A stretch of DNA of 64,000 nucleotides, taken from Morinoia aosen (taxonomy: Eukaryota; Arthropoda; Malacostraca; Amphipoda; Talitridae). The notes under the pieces were generated by a model, which was not told the origin of the DNA, did no database searches, and saw nothing but the letters and a program-made list of their open reading frames with translations. Of the stretch, positions 15,241 to 27,809 are shown in pieces. The stretch lies in assembly GCA_030386875.1 (NCBI GenBank), contig CM059567.1, forward strand, positions 86,483,130-86,547,129, written 5' to 3'. Every line of letters starts with the position of its first letter. Position 1 is the first letter of the stretch. Both the position numbers and the translations under genes were made by a program.

Positions 15241-15700
15241 GGCCTCTTCCCTTCTGACACTTCCAGGGCGCGACTCATGAGCGCGATGCGAGCAAGTTCT
15301 CCCATGGTTCTACCACAGGCCACCTGTTCAGGTGGCCTCTAGGCGAAACGTCTGCCACCTTTCTCGAGAGAAATGACGGTTACCGTCTTTCGCGTCAGTT
15401 TTGAAGTTGGTGTTGTGCGTGACACATGTCTGGATCGTGTCTCTATTGTTTAAAACGTTTCAAGTAGTGTTAGAGTGTATATCAGTGCGAGTGTGTATTA
15501 CGTGAGGGTGTATAGTACGTGAGGGTGTCAGAAGAAACAAGAGATGGAAGAGACGTAGAATGTGGTCTGGAGAGGCATTATTTCAAGAGCATGAACGGAG
15601 CAAGGACTGCTAGTTTCACCACTTCGGTCAATTGATATTTGTGACGATTCATCGTTGTGGTGGGGCTGGTAGCGAAGGCAAAACCTCAATGTGAGCAACG
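15241..15700. other. GC-richer segment with perfect palindrome
   Basis: This segment is clearly less AT-rich than its flanks. It contains a perfect inverted repeat at 15317-15338: AGGCCACCTG and its complement separated by TT, so it holds two outward CACCTG E-box-like sites. A short direct repeat TACGTGAGGGTGT follows at about 15500-15525. It could be a promoter or first exon, but no coding frame supports that. Confidence 0.35.
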
Positions 15701-15813
15701 TAAAAACAACAAAATGTGGAAACCAAACCTGAATTTTCCCTCGTCAGTCTTCAGCAACCTTTGAATTGAAGGACGTTCTTGAAGGTGATCGACGATGTGT
15801 TCAGATACATATT

Positions 15814-15930
15814 TGTGTGTGTGTAGGGGGAGGGGGGGCGGGGTTGTGTGTGGGTGTGGGAGTAGGTGTGTGGGAGGGGGGTGTGGGGAGGGTTTGTGTG
15901 TGGGGATAGGTGGGGGAGTGTGTGTATATG
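15814..15930 (+). repeat. G/T-rich microsatellite with G-tracts
   Basis: The stretch consists of interleaved GTGTGT and runs of three to eight G. At least eight G-tracts lie on the plus strand within about 115 bp, so the strand can in principle form G-quadruplexes. The His/Pro-rich open frames on the minus strand (15686-16026) are by-products of this low-complexity DNA, not genes. Confidence 0.85.
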
Positions 15931-16099
15931 AATAGCCGGTGTAATTAAGCTCGGGCAAGGTAAAAATATTTTATTTTCCTTTCTAATTTTTTTATTATGT
16001 ATATAGCTACGAGTATATTCTTTCAACGACCCTAGGGTATTGTTGCTATATTCTTTTCAAGGTACATTTATATTGTTCCCTGCAGGCTTTCGCCTCCAA

Positions 16100-16475
16100 G
16101 GCTGCGTACAGCTGATTTCCCATTATTGCACGTTCAACCGTTGACGCTTCTCAACCAAATATAGCCAGTTGCCCTTTAATTACCTTAGTTATTGCGTTGC
16201 GAAAACTTCAAGCATAAGTTATACGTCACAAACATGTCCCATTAATGTCAGCTTAATAATGAACACGCACCCTTGAAATTTTCTGCACATTAGTAGGAAT
16301 GTATTTAATTTACATACTCTGGTACATTTTTATTGTACTATCAACCGTGTTTGCTTATGATGAATTGATTAATCGCGCAAGAACTAAGGTAATTCAAGGG
16401 CAAACTGGTTATAATCGGTTTGAGCAGTGTGACGGTTTGAAAGTGTGACTAATGGGAAATCAGCTGTGCGCAGCC
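16100..16475. mobile_element. MITE with about 100-bp terminal inverted repeats
   Basis: The left arm, starting GGCTGCGTACAGCTGATTTC (16100 onward), is repeated in inverted orientation ending at 16475. Similarity continues inward for roughly 100 bp, to about 16197 and 16375, with scattered mismatches. The 376-bp unit has no coding capacity. No clear target-site duplication is visible, so its superfamily is open. Confidence 0.75.
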
Positions 16476-16499
16476 GTTTTTTTTAAACTAAATTAAGAG

Positions 16500-16740
16500 G
16501 TGGCCATCCTGGGCCTTTCATGATCTCCGATGGTGAATAGGAGAAACTGGTCGCGCCTTGGGAGCGCGACGGTAGTGCTCCATGCTGAGCCATGCGTGGC
16601 CACCGGTTGGGACAGAGGTGCAGGCGCGCCTATAAAGTGGACACTTCGAAGTTGCCTCATAGGAGACGCATGGATGAAACAACCATGCATATTTGGGAGC
16701 GCTCCCAAGAATCACCGATGCCACTCCTATAATTTTTAAT
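16500..16740. other. GC-rich patch with 16-bp perfect palindrome
   Basis: TTGGGAGCGCTCCCAA (16693-16708) is a perfect palindrome, and its half TTGGGAGCGC recurs at 16558-16567. Overlapping open frames exist on both strands with no recognisable product. A short SINE or decayed element is possible. It begins right after the MITE ending at 16475. Confidence 0.35.
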
Positions 16741-17200
16741 AGGGCGGAAGGTACAAGCAAATATGAGAGTATGTGGTACCACAACTCAGACCTAAATTGA
16801 CGTGAATAAAAACATTACGGCATTTGGAGAGACAACAAAATTCTACTAACTAAATATGAGCACGCACAAAGACGATCAATGTCTTAAATGTAGCCCTATT
16901 ATCCTACTTGGGACATATTTTATCAGCATGCTTATTTTTACCGAAATTTGTCTCCGTATTTGACAAGCACGGTAGTGATCTAAGTGGGTGCAATTCTAGT
17001 CCCCTCAACGTAAAAATAATTCCAGTAAAATAACCCTTTATCGATTGCATCGAAATCCAATTCTTTGAAGCAAAAATGATTGATAAATGACGACAAATAC
17101 TATCTCATTGGAACACTCTATATTTTTCCCTTTGCAGGCGTAGAGGCAATCATTATTTAATGAATTAACTTCACATAAGCTCTAAATAACCCTTATTATG

Positions 17201-19260
17201 ATGGCCTGCGGTGATATTAATTTGGACTTGAACTGTGGAAAACTTCAAATATCCCCAATATAATGCAACTAAAATTCAGGCTCCACATCAGTAGACCGAC
17301 AAAAATTTCTGCTGATGCTTCCTCAGTAAAAAACTAATATTTTACCTACACATACAATTAATATATGCGATGAAATTCGATCTTTTGATGTATCAAACCA
17401 TAATCCCATATTCCTAATAAAGAAAGATGTCTTTCGAGGTGAATATTTTAACGCAGTTCATACCTTATCGAACCGTAAAATTAATTCACTAACACTCAAC
17501 CACCTGTATGAATTCTTAACCGAAAAATATGTTATTCCCAATATTAATGAAACATTCATTAATGAACCTCATTGCTCTTACAAAATCACTAAATGTTAAA
17601 TACATCAGAAGCTGCCCGACCATAATCAGCACGTACGTTCACGTCAAAGGACGTGCAAACGCTCAGAATTACGAAAGAAATTATCTTCAATATGAGAGAG
17701 AGATACACAGATTAGTTTCTACTCCAAAAGGAAAAATTCAGTTTTGAATTAACGGCAAATTTCTTGAATATGTCACCAGGCAAGTAAGAGCATCTAAAAA
17801 CTCTTCCGCTGGAAAAATGTATTCACTTCACATCTAACACAAAAGGTTGGGAATCTTGCATTCTATATTTTGACCAAATAATCTCATAAACCGAGAGAAA
17901 ACTCTTGTGCGAGATAATGTAACCTACCAAGAGAATTGAAATAATCACAGAAATATAAATAGTGATTATAATAGTCACTAACTATTCCTATTGAAATAGT
18001 CAGTGTCAAAAGACTACTCATACCACTTATTTTACCTTGTTGAATATTTGTGTTGCTACTTGCTGAATTTTCGCTGCTGTAATTGAAATCAAGCAAAAAA
18101 AATGCATTTTGAGTTGAAGTGGCTAACTATACGTACTTGGAGCTTATGTTGTCGCCTATTTTTGCTGATTTATTCAACTTTTCGTTCTCTTACAGCCTCG
18201 TCCCTCATTCTGGGAAAATTGTCAGAACAACCCCCCCTCCTCTTCACGGGCCATGACGCAGCCTGAAAGAATGATTCAAAACCAATCTCTTTTGTCAATC
18301 GTTAGGGAAATTATCAGAAAAAAAATATTTTTTGTCAAATAAACTCCTACATGAAGCTTAAATCGTGTGTATATGACTTGTAGTTCAGTTTTCCTTTAAA
18401 TTAATCATCAACTGCAATTATTCTGAATTATCTGTCATTCATTTAGTACTTTCAATTTTTCTCAATTTTAAATATCTATTGATGGTGTATATCATAATAC
18501 TATTTTCTTAAATATGCCACTACAACCAAAGAAGTGTTCTTTACGAGTGGATCAAACATCACACCTGACAAACCGTAAAGAATACGTGATAATTAATTAC
18601 CCATTAAAATTCAGAGCTACGTTACATAATTCATGGCTTCCCCTGAGAATCACTTCTCGGCCCCTTTTATTCTTATTTCTTATGAAATTTAACCCAAATC
18701 ATCATAATTCTTCAAATTTGTATATTTTTCAGACGACATCTTTTTTTAAATCATTTTTCCCGGAAACCTACGTAAAAATCTCCAGCAAACGACACAGGAA
18801 ATATAATAGTTCGCTCTGCACTTCACAAATTACAATCTGAAAATACTGTATGTAAACAGGACTAAATAGGTTCTATAGTATGGTTATAACAATCGCTATT
18901 TCGTAAAATTAAGGTTAGCCAAGAAAATATTCAAGATGCTACGAGCCAAAATTTTTTGGCAAAACTTATTCTACTACCTAAAAATTTAACATTGCACGCC
19001 TTATCAATCTTTTACGCTCGAAACTATTGCAATCGAGCGGAATTATGCACATCGTCGAGCACATATCAAAGGATACGCTCAAATCCATTTATCGCACATT
19101 GATTCATCCCTTGATTCCATTTGCCACTGAATCCTGGCAAGCGCAGACGGAAATAAAACTGCCGAAATATCTACGCTGTAGAAAAGTGTTATTAGACCAA
19201 TCTCCAACTTCCAACTTCGAATATACGACACCCACAGTTACGATTTATATATGAAAAAGG
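17201..19260 (+). pseudogene. decayed non-LTR retrotransposon (endonuclease and RT thumb remnants)
   Basis: One reading frame, broken only by stops, gives CGDINLDLN at 17207 onward, like the GDFN-type motif of APE-like retroelement endonucleases. About 55 codons later it gives FDVSNHNPIFLI, like the SDH catalytic motif (Asp replaced by Asn). At 19027-19150 another frame reads HISKDTLKSIYRTLIHPLI, which resembles the region after the palm in non-LTR reverse transcriptases. The central RT motifs between about 17760 and 19020 are not recognisable, and frameshifts and stops are frequent. The order endonuclease then RT on the plus strand fits one old element. It is not the same copy as the RT at 62.5-64.0 kb, which is open and on the other strand. 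Confidence 0.45.
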
Positions 19261-19399
19261 TAAAAATTCCGATACCATCCGGTTATTACCAATTTTTTGG
19301 GGAAAATTCGTGTCCGAAATAGTTAAAACCAACGAATACTCTGAACTTCAACGCCAAATCAGCGCTTAACTGACTGACATGACTACTTGCCGTGAAATA

Positions 19400-22030
19400 G
19401 AAACAAATGTATAGTTCCATATAGCGCTAAATTTGAATCTCAAAATGGTTTTCTTTCATCCACATTACATTTTTGAACACCATTTCTATCAGTGTTTTGC
19501 GATGGTCATACCCATTACGCAACCGATGGCAAGCTTCAATCATATTTGATCCTATATTACTAGTAGAATGTAAAAATAATTTATATTGAAAGAAAGACGA
19601 CATGAATTAAAAAACCGAACGATTCACTGCATTCACTGCATTATAATTCACTGCATTCTCCTCTTGAATAATGTTCATGATGAAACTCTAATCATAGAGC
19701 TACCGACATGAGTATATCTGTACATTTGTTTACTCGTGTCGGTGTATGTATGCATACATACATGTGTTTATAAAATAATGCAGATAGAACACATTGACAC
19801 GACTGTCACATTTATTTTTGTGGTTTGAAATCACCGTATTGTCTCATGTGCTCAAGTAATTATAAATTAGGGGCATTAGTATAGAAATTTATAATGTATG
19901 CACCTCCGAATTCAACCATTTTCTAATACGTTACCATAGAGGCCTCTTTAGATCCTTGGCCCTCACTGCTAACAACGTGAATATTGTTGGCTGCCTTTAC
20001 TCGCGTCCAAACCATGCAAAATGCATCAACACAGACAAATTAGCGTCGTTGAATAGGATCGGCAGAGCAACCAAAATTCGAATACTCCGGTCCCAAGCGC
20101 GTCTCATGCTTGACTTTCTGGCTGACTACACGAACAACAGATCAGAGAATGAAAGGTAACCCGTGCGTAGATCCCGCTGCCCGCTCCCATGGTAAGACGA
20201 AATCGGAAAAAAGATACGCCGCCCACCATGATTCGAAGCCTTATTTGAAATTAATTTCTTTTGATGAAAATATACCGGGGAAAAATGGAGTGAAAACATT
20301 TCAAAATAACTATTTGCCAATTACTTCTGTAGTGTACATTATTACACAGTCACGGTTATAATACTGACTATTCTCTCTAAAGTTTGAGATAGCCTGCATG
20401 ACTGTAATCTGTAATTTAACGATGGCGAGAGTTACCTCCTGCGATTTTAGCGCTGTTGAATGATTTCCTTCATATTAATTTCACGTATAATCATGAATCA
20501 ATCGAGTTCATTCCAGAAAAGAGCGCTTGTGATTTGCTTCCCCGGAAATATTACAGAACCTCATTCAAAATTCGAACGCGCTGACGGTCTCCTATACTCT
20601 GTGAGCATCCGTTTTCAAAGCCCGTGAACGCAAAAACGAATAACATATAATGATCTTTAATCGAGTATTCGTGAAAGGTAGAGGATTGAGCCTTCCTGAA
20701 CTCTCCAAAACCGCGTAACAAGCGTAAAACTGCGTTATATTAATCGAGCAACGCTGAAATTTTGCCAACTGGTAGCAAGTGCGTCGATGAAAATTGTTGA
20801 AGAAAATTCGTCTAAATAATGAAAAATTTAGGTTTCATCATTACGCGGTAGTTAACACTGTTCTGAACGCTCACTTGTTTACTTTTATGTAAATTTAGCT
20901 CTTTATTAAAGATTTCATATCCGTATCTTCGTTAAGCAAATGCCATAATGAAACTCAACGTAGTTTTAGTTCAAGGTTCTCTGTGCAATTCCGATGTATT
21001 GGTCGGCTCAGCTCGCTGCTAAGCTCACAGAGACAACGTAGGCTTCTCGATGGCATGTAAATTAAATTGAGAATTAAAAGTAAAAGACGAATATGCTCCA
21101 GAATAATGTCAGTTGCACTTGCTCCAGGGCCTTACCGGGGTAGGAAGAAAAGTACAGTAAATGATGAGTTATTGATTGTGTATATTAAAATAAATCATTC
21201 TCCTATCATACAACGATCAGGCGTTCCTATTTACGAATCTAACCCCATAACATACGATTGCAATTTGCAACAAGTGTTGTGTGCTACGTGATGGGTAGCT
21301 AGGGCCACCACTGAGGAGCGCTACTGAATGCAGTATGCATAATTCCCTTCCTACGCCAGGCACCTCTGTTTGCATTGGTGTATGTCCCTTTGGTGCCATT
21401 TATAATTATAATTAGTCCAAGACGAGTGATGCTTGTCGTACCAATAGCTCCGAACTGGGAGTGGGAGGCTACTTTGCTCCTAACACAAGTGAGCTGAAGG
21501 TGCGGCTGTAAGGAATATTGAATATTCGGTGTGTTTGTTTCCTTTTTTATTGATGGAACGATGAGATAATTCTTCAAAAAGAATTTATCATAATTTCCGT
21601 AATCTATAAAATGACTGTTTCACGACTATGAAACGCCGTTTTACCGTTTTATGCCCGTTTGAGATAGGTTTTCTACCGGTTATTTCTCCCGTATTTAACA
21701 CTAGACACATTTCTCGAAACATTCTCGAAATAACGAGTCAGTTAAGTTAGTATGAGGGATTCCCCCCTCATTCTGAGAAAAATTGTCCTTTCAAACTTGG
21801 ATGAAGTTGGGGAATTTCATGTAAATTAGTAAATGCATTTCACTGGAGCCGCCAAACGCATGTATAATGCAATGAACTGCCTCGAAAACAAAACCATATG
21901 AATTTCATGGTCAATTCCCTAGAAAATTATGATAATTGTCACACACAAAAAATTTCGATGAAACAATAACATGAGAAATTTATCAGACTTATGCGCTATT
22001 TCATGAGGAAGAAACAGAATCTTTCGCAGT
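19400..22030. other. AT-rich stretch without recognisable gene
   Basis: I see only short open frames and simple repeats, such as clustered CACTGCATT near 19625-19655 and CATACATACATG near 19750. Nothing here supports a gene. Confidence 0.5.
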
Positions 22031-22037
22031 AATTGAG

Positions 22038-22062
22038 CCTTGACACTAACTAAGTGTCAAGG
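22038..22062. repeat. perfect hairpin CCTTGACACT
   Basis: CCTTGACACT is followed by a 5-nt spacer and its exact complement AGTGTCAAGG. The stem resembles the TGACACACTTAGG-type motif found at 33.1 and 44.9 kb and may be a remnant of the same element family, but that link is weak. Confidence 0.6.
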
Positions 22063-22316
22063 TAGAAGCATTGAGTTAGTTGGCTCTCAAGGAATTCGCT
22101 GAAGCAGTCGCTCTCAAGGAATTCATGATTGGTGTCGTTAACTGCCTCGATCTCTATTAATTTACGGCTGTCTGATCCATGTTACTCACACCAGAAGTGT
22201 TTCTCTACCTCTCGTGGCTCAGCAGCAACAAAATTACACGATTGCATCACTTGCGTCGGATAAGCAGTGTTCGGAAAGATCTATGTTGGAATTTGGGCTC
22301 AATTGGTGCTTATATA

Positions 22317-22833
22317 CAGGGTGTTTTTTAGGTACGGGGCCCGAAAAATTTTATAATAATGTTTGTACAATGAACGTATCTTTGAAAGCAAAAGAGCAAT
22401 AGATTCCTGAGATTTATATATTTTATTTGAAATAATTTTTCAAAATGACATTTTTCATCTGGTGTCCACTCGCCCGCAAGCAAATTTTCGCACGTTCGCA
22501 TGCTTCTCATTGCAGCACTGATGAGGGTGCTTCAAGAGAGAGTACAACCTCCCTTTGCTGGGCGTACAACCAGAGAGTATAACCTTTCAAGAGAAACTAC
22601 ATCCTCTGGTGCAACTTCGTTGGGTTAGGACAACGCTCCTTCCATTAGAGCAGTTGGCAGTGCTTATGAAAGCTAATTGTTCCTTTGTGTTCGTCATCTT
22701 GACGGCAGTTTCAAAGCAGGATGAATTTTACTATGCCCTCTTATTCTTATTTTGATTGTTACATCATGAATACGCAGTCAATCTTGATAGTCATTAAAGA
22801 TTTTTTCGGTTCCCGTTTTTAAAAAATACCCTG
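22317..22833 (-). mobile_element. internally deleted Tc1/mariner-type element (DUF4817 transposase remnants)
   Basis: The ends CAGGGTGTTTTTTAGGTACG (left) and CAGGGTATTTTTTAAAAACG (right, complement) are imperfect inverted repeats of about 30 bp. TA precedes the left end and CA, presumably a mutated TA, follows the right. On the minus strand a short N-terminal remnant begins MTNTKEQLAFI. A C-terminal remnant reads RSMRTCENLLAG and later HFEKLF, comparable with RSMRHRCEVCIQAGGGHFEH of the intact transposase at 39918-40985. Nearly all catalytic sequence is missing, so the copy is non-autonomous. The match supports a relative of the DUF4817-type family rather than an unrelated MITE. Confidence 0.7.
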
Positions 22834-22839
22834 CATAAC

Positions 22840-25800
22840 GAACAAATAAGCGTATAGGTCCATGGATTGTTATGAAACAGCCGTAAAGACATATTCGATA
22901 ATTTTTGGTCAAAACTTGATGTTACATTTCTGTGAGACAATAATTGCACAAGGAGATATTAGAAACTTTTTTTTCGCACATATATTATCCTTCGAAATAG
23001 AATTATCTTTCGTTGAAGGAGCTGTAGACAAAGAACTAGGAACTTTACCGGGGAGATTTTCTGTTTGAGATACTATTATTGTCTTCATGATGGAATAACT
23101 TTGTTCAAAACGAAATTTGTGAAGTCTTTAATTACATACAGCTTGTTTATTCGAGCTAAGCTAAGTTAGATAAAAATTTTACATAAATACTGAAGCTTTT
23201 ATCATAACATTATACGAATCGTTAATCAGATCACTCAAATGACTAAATTTTTTCATTCTCCTCTGTAAATGTCAAATATTCAAACTGCAGAAAGCCACGT
23301 TGATAACTTAATATGTTTAATAGCACTTTGGTCCAAGGACAAGTAAATTTTAAAAATACACTATATTTTCTTAATATTTCCTTACATTTCATATATTTGT
23401 GTTCCCCGATGAATGGAAGTTTTCATTAAAAGTTCATCCAAATAACTCAGATGAAAATTCTTTCAAATCCAAGTTGTTTGAGATAGAAAAACCAAGACGA
23501 AAATATTCCGTTCTGTTGTGCAAAAAAAGGAAACTTGTGAGTAGAATATCTACAAACGTTCAAAATAATATCGGTCAAAAAGTTTGGACTACTTCTTCCC
23601 TACACAAAAGATTCTACATCACATCTAAGCCAAACGGAATAGCATCCAATCGAAAAACTTACCAGGGGGTGACAGAGAAGCGAGCATCGTATAAATAACA
23701 ATTCAGAAGAATTCCGACTCGCAATCGGAGACAGCGATGCAACAAAAGTGCATGCAGTCTCTCATTATTTCCTTTTATAAATTCTGGAGCAGAATGACAG
23801 GAAGCATCTAGAACCTGTGATTAGTTTGATATTTAAGTGTACACCAACAAATAGGCTCTCAAAAAATGTTTAGTTCACTATTCTAAAAATTCTTGAATGT
23901 CCCAATTTAATCATTGACAAGATGTTTTCTCCTATCACAAAAAAGTCAGGGACGCAGTGACTGAAAATAATTAAATGCTGTTCAACGTCTCATGAATGCC
24001 ACTGCTAACATTATTTCTTTGGAGGTGAGATAGCGGGTTCATAAATCAGGAATTTGTAGTTGCTAAGCCACGAATCAGGAATTACCGAGGCTCCCGCGCT
24101 CCTAAAGTTTGTCCATAAAGTCCTCAAGTTATTTCATTATCGCCCACAGAATAAACCTTTTCGCAGTGACTGAAAAGAAGGCTTTAATCCGCTGGCACTT
24201 GACACCTCGGCACTATAATTCCAGTCAAGTTTCTTAATGCGTACTCGAAATCTCATTTTTAAACTTCGCTCACGAATAAATTCTTGGATTTCATGAGAGG
24301 GCGTCGCCTCTTGGGTGCAAGGAGAAAGACTCAAAAACGTTGCCTTCAAGCATACTTTGAGAGTGAAGTCCCAGCTGTGGAATGATACCATTGTGGTCCG
24401 CGGCAGATAGGAAAATCTAAGACCTCGTCTCATGAGAGAGGTTTCATTGCAGCTTGGCCATTTCATGCGCCATCATACAGCGGACGCATCGCAATTGTAG
24501 ACGGGAACAGAATCCATGGCCTCGACTAGAAGACAGCGTCATCTATTGTTAACAGTTCAGCGAACGGTGCCTGGGCAATAACTGTAATAATAAGAGCAAT
24601 AATAACGGCTCACAGTGACACCGTAACTGCACTCTGCCCGTAGCAAAGTTGGCCGCAACTAACGCACAACTTACGATGTCAATATTTCTAACTTTTGACT
24701 CAGAGTAGAAAAGTTATCCAATTTGATGGTATTTTATGGCACATTAAATGACACATTCTTCTGGCAGTGTTATCCAAAATGTTCTTCTTGGTGTTTATGG
24801 ATGTCCTCCCGGGATTATCTTTGTGCTGAGCACAAACTTTTGCCAAACCGCCAACTAAAGAGTGAAAAAGACCGAAAACTTGGCCATTATATTCTGAGGC
24901 ACAAAGAATGGATGCCTTGGATGGGAAAGATAAAATTCTCATTCCGTGCAACTGATGTGTTAGAAATGAACCTTTGAGGTCCTTGTGCAACGCAGTAAAA
25001 TGATACTCATTTCATGGTTCGTTTCTCAAACCGAAGAATTTGTGAAGAATTTTTACACAATGTGAGGAAACTGTGTGTCAGTCGAGGGATGGATGGTCAT
25101 CAAATGTAATATTCCCCCAGAATTTGTGTATTGGAAAAAATTTCACGATTACTTTGAACTTGTCAGATATGTTCGGCTTACTTAAATGCTGTTTGAAACA
25201 AGTTCTCCCCGTAGCTTAAAAAATTTGTTGTCTCTCTGATGCAGGGAATAGCAATGCACATTTATCACAGTCAACATGTGTTTATGCATTGCAAACTACC
25301 TCAAACCGGGGAGAAATTTCAGTTCAATAAGTATTTATTGTTTCCAAAAATTATTTTTTTGAAGTAAAGCAAAGTGCCGTCGTGTGAAGTGTCTCTTAGT
25401 CAAAAAATGAAAAAAGGGTGAAGAATGGAACTTGAACAGCGCCGAGGGAATGCGATTCGAAGTTAAGATCTTCTCAAAGCTATAGCACTGTAGGAGCTTT
25501 TAGTTAAAGATGAACATTTAGTTACATTAGTAACATTTTAGTTCGTGGAAAAGAAGACTCGGGACGAGTAGTCAGTAGCAAGTCCTTCTAACACAGATCA
25601 CGTAGTCTTGTTTACGCCGACACTCTTCACCTGTGCAAAAAAGTGGCCTTAGTTCAATTACAACTTGGATGACGATGGCAAAAAGGAATGGGCCGTAATT
25701 TTGCTCAAAACAGTTACAGCAAGTGTGATCGGGTGAATTTTTATAAATTATTGAAAGAGACATAAGAGAGCATATTTGCAATTGTAATTAATACATTTGA

Positions 25801-27420
25801 GAGTGAAAAGTGAATCAAAATGTTAAAAGGTCATAGGTGCCAGTGTGTAATTTAGATTAAGGTATTTAACATAAATGCATTAAGGTGAAATGGTAACATC
25901 AACGCAGATAAGTACACATGTATTATCGAAAATTCAAGCCTACGGACGAGAGTAAGTTCGTAATTTAAGTAAATCAAAATACTAGAAGGGCCATGATTTA
26001 CACTTTCGAATTTAATCAAACCTTTCAAAATAGATACATTCGATGCAAATTAAAACTGATGAAAGCAAATTTAATGATATTAAATCAAAACTATAAGCAC
26101 AGAAATATGACAGAGAGAATTCTTCAAAAGCCGTCAAAACAAATATTTTCATACCTACTTATATCTTCCATAATTCAGCAATGATTGAAAAACCGCGCCG
26201 AATTTTCCGACGGATGTTAATTGTTAACAGTAACCAGTGCTAGAGCTTACTGTCGAAACTGAGGCGGACACTCCACATCTACAGTTGGTCGAGGAAGCCT
26301 TATGAAGCGGCGAGGTCGGAAGCCAAAGTGCAATCGAGTTGAGGGATCTGAGTCTCTACATTGTGTGTCATTCACATTATTCATTGTTCACTTAGGAAGC
26401 GTTACCTCGAGATAGCGTTTCAGATCACCGTGAGCTCCACTATAGAGGGTGAGTCGGCCCTTTTGACCTCAGGAGTTGAGGACATGTAGCTCGAGGCCGT
26501 ACATGCTCACCATGTAACCTTGTATCCAGTATTTATGTGGGAAACAGAGGACGTACCAAAGGAGGGCGACATGGCTTCCTTAGGTGGTTGTGTAATGTTT
26601 TCTTTCAGGTTAAAGTTAACTAGAGCGCGTTTGAATCTCTCCTCACGACAGCAGCATTTGTGCACCAAACGATGACAGCAGAGAAATGGAATAATCAGTG
26701 CAACGCTTCTATTAGTTAGTTTAAATAATCTGAAATTACAGCAGTTGAATGAAACCAAAAATAAGTTTTCCATTATTCAAACAAAACGAAATGAAATGTT
26801 TAGGCACTTTAAATGATACAGCTCTTTTTGAAATTGTCACTGTACACAAAATGGTTGTAAACATCGTAACACTGATTATTGTCTCTACAGCGATGAATAA
26901 ATGACTCTGGATTTGAGTTAAAATTTGTACCTTCTATTACGAAGTTATCCCTGCTGCTTCAGTTTTTTACCCCATTCTACACTGAAGGCCAGCGCTGTAG
27001 CATTGGCTTACAGTACAGCCAACGCTTCGTGACTACACACAACCCATTTATGTGAACAGAAAATTCTGCTGAAACCCCTCCCGCCCTCCACCCATTGCAG
27101 CCGCTCATGCCAGTGAGAACAGTAAATTTGTTGGTCTTCTTCACAAACTTCACTAATTAGGCCTTAGCGCCTAACCAAGAGGAAATACCGCTTATAGATA
27201 ATAACCTGAGGTCACTTTTCGCAAAATTCACGTGAGAAAAATTTTGAATTTATGTTGACTCGCTTAACAACATCTATTATATTCACGAGACCTCGTCCCC
27301 AATAAGTGGTTCTCATTTGTTTTACTCTGATGTGAAATTTTCTCAATACTGGAAAATTAAAGGCATGCAAAAATTTTCTACGACGACAACTCAAGTTCAA
27401 AACTACCGAGTTTTAAGACG
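22840..27420. other. AT-rich stretch without a supported gene
   Basis: Several open frames of 80-110 codons occur (23399-23698 plus, 24137-24466 minus, 24723-24977 plus) with no confirmed family. Two have faint retroelement flavour: FPDEWKFS at 23402 and LGHYILRH near 24893 resemble non-LTR RT phrases, but their neighbours do not continue the match. A GC-richer patch at about 26240-26480 has no assignable function. Confidence 0.4.
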
Positions 27421-27424
27421 TGTG

Positions 27425-27805
27425 TCGATACCGCCGGGCGGCCGACGTGAGGGTTCGTGGAAAAGAGCTGTCTTCTGTGCAGCTACCTTTTTCCGGGGCG
27501 CTGGCTTTTCCGCGCAGCTGCCCTTCCTGAGGTTCGTGTGGGTATCGCCTATGCCGTAATCAGTCCGTTAGAGCAACAGAAAGGAATTTATGTTAGTGCT
27601 GAACTACGGCAGTACCGTTAGAGTGAGGTTTGTGTGGGTACCGCCTACGTCGTAATTAGTCCGTTAGGGCAACAGAAATAATTTCTGTTCCTGCCGAACT
27701 ACGGCGGTACCGTTAGGAAGACGGGCAACTTTCTGCTCCGTAATTAGTTCATTAGGGCTCCTAAGGAAATTCCCTGTTTACCGAACTACGACAGCGCCTT
27801 CCTTT
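27425..27805. repeat. GC-rich tandem array of about 96-bp hairpin units
   Basis: Two clear units (about 27529-27621 and 27624-27716) and a diverged third (to about 27797) repeat at 96 bp, with recognisable CCGTAATTAGTCCGTTAGGG and GAACTACGGCGGTACCG blocks. In unit 2, GGTACCGCC (27637-27645) pairs with GGCGGTACC (27703-27711). Inside, AACAGAAAT pairs perfectly with ATTTCTGTT (27671-27689). Unit 1 keeps the outer pairing with changed bases (GGTATCGCC with GGCAGTACC). The GC level contrasts sharply with the AT-rich flanks. The fold is not a tRNA: no canonical D or T arm is present. Confidence 0.65.
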
Positions 27806-27809
27806 GCGA

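Noticed and set aside
15686-16026. His/Pro/Thr-rich minus-strand open frames
   Set aside because: They are direct translations of the G/T-rich microsatellite.
23399-23698. 99-codon plus-strand frame starting FPDEWKFS, reminiscent of an RT phrase
   Set aside because: The similarity stops after about 20 residues and no further RT motif follows, so an RT relic is not supported.
24723-24977. 84-codon plus-strand frame with LGHYILRH, resembling a retroelement C-terminal phrase
   Set aside because: A single short phrase with no flanking RT motifs; chance is likely.
27637-27711. Possible tRNA gene (75 nt with 7-9 bp terminal pairing)
   Set aside because: There is no canonical D arm, anticodon arm or TTCRA T-loop, and the unit is tandemly repeated with a long perfect inner stem.
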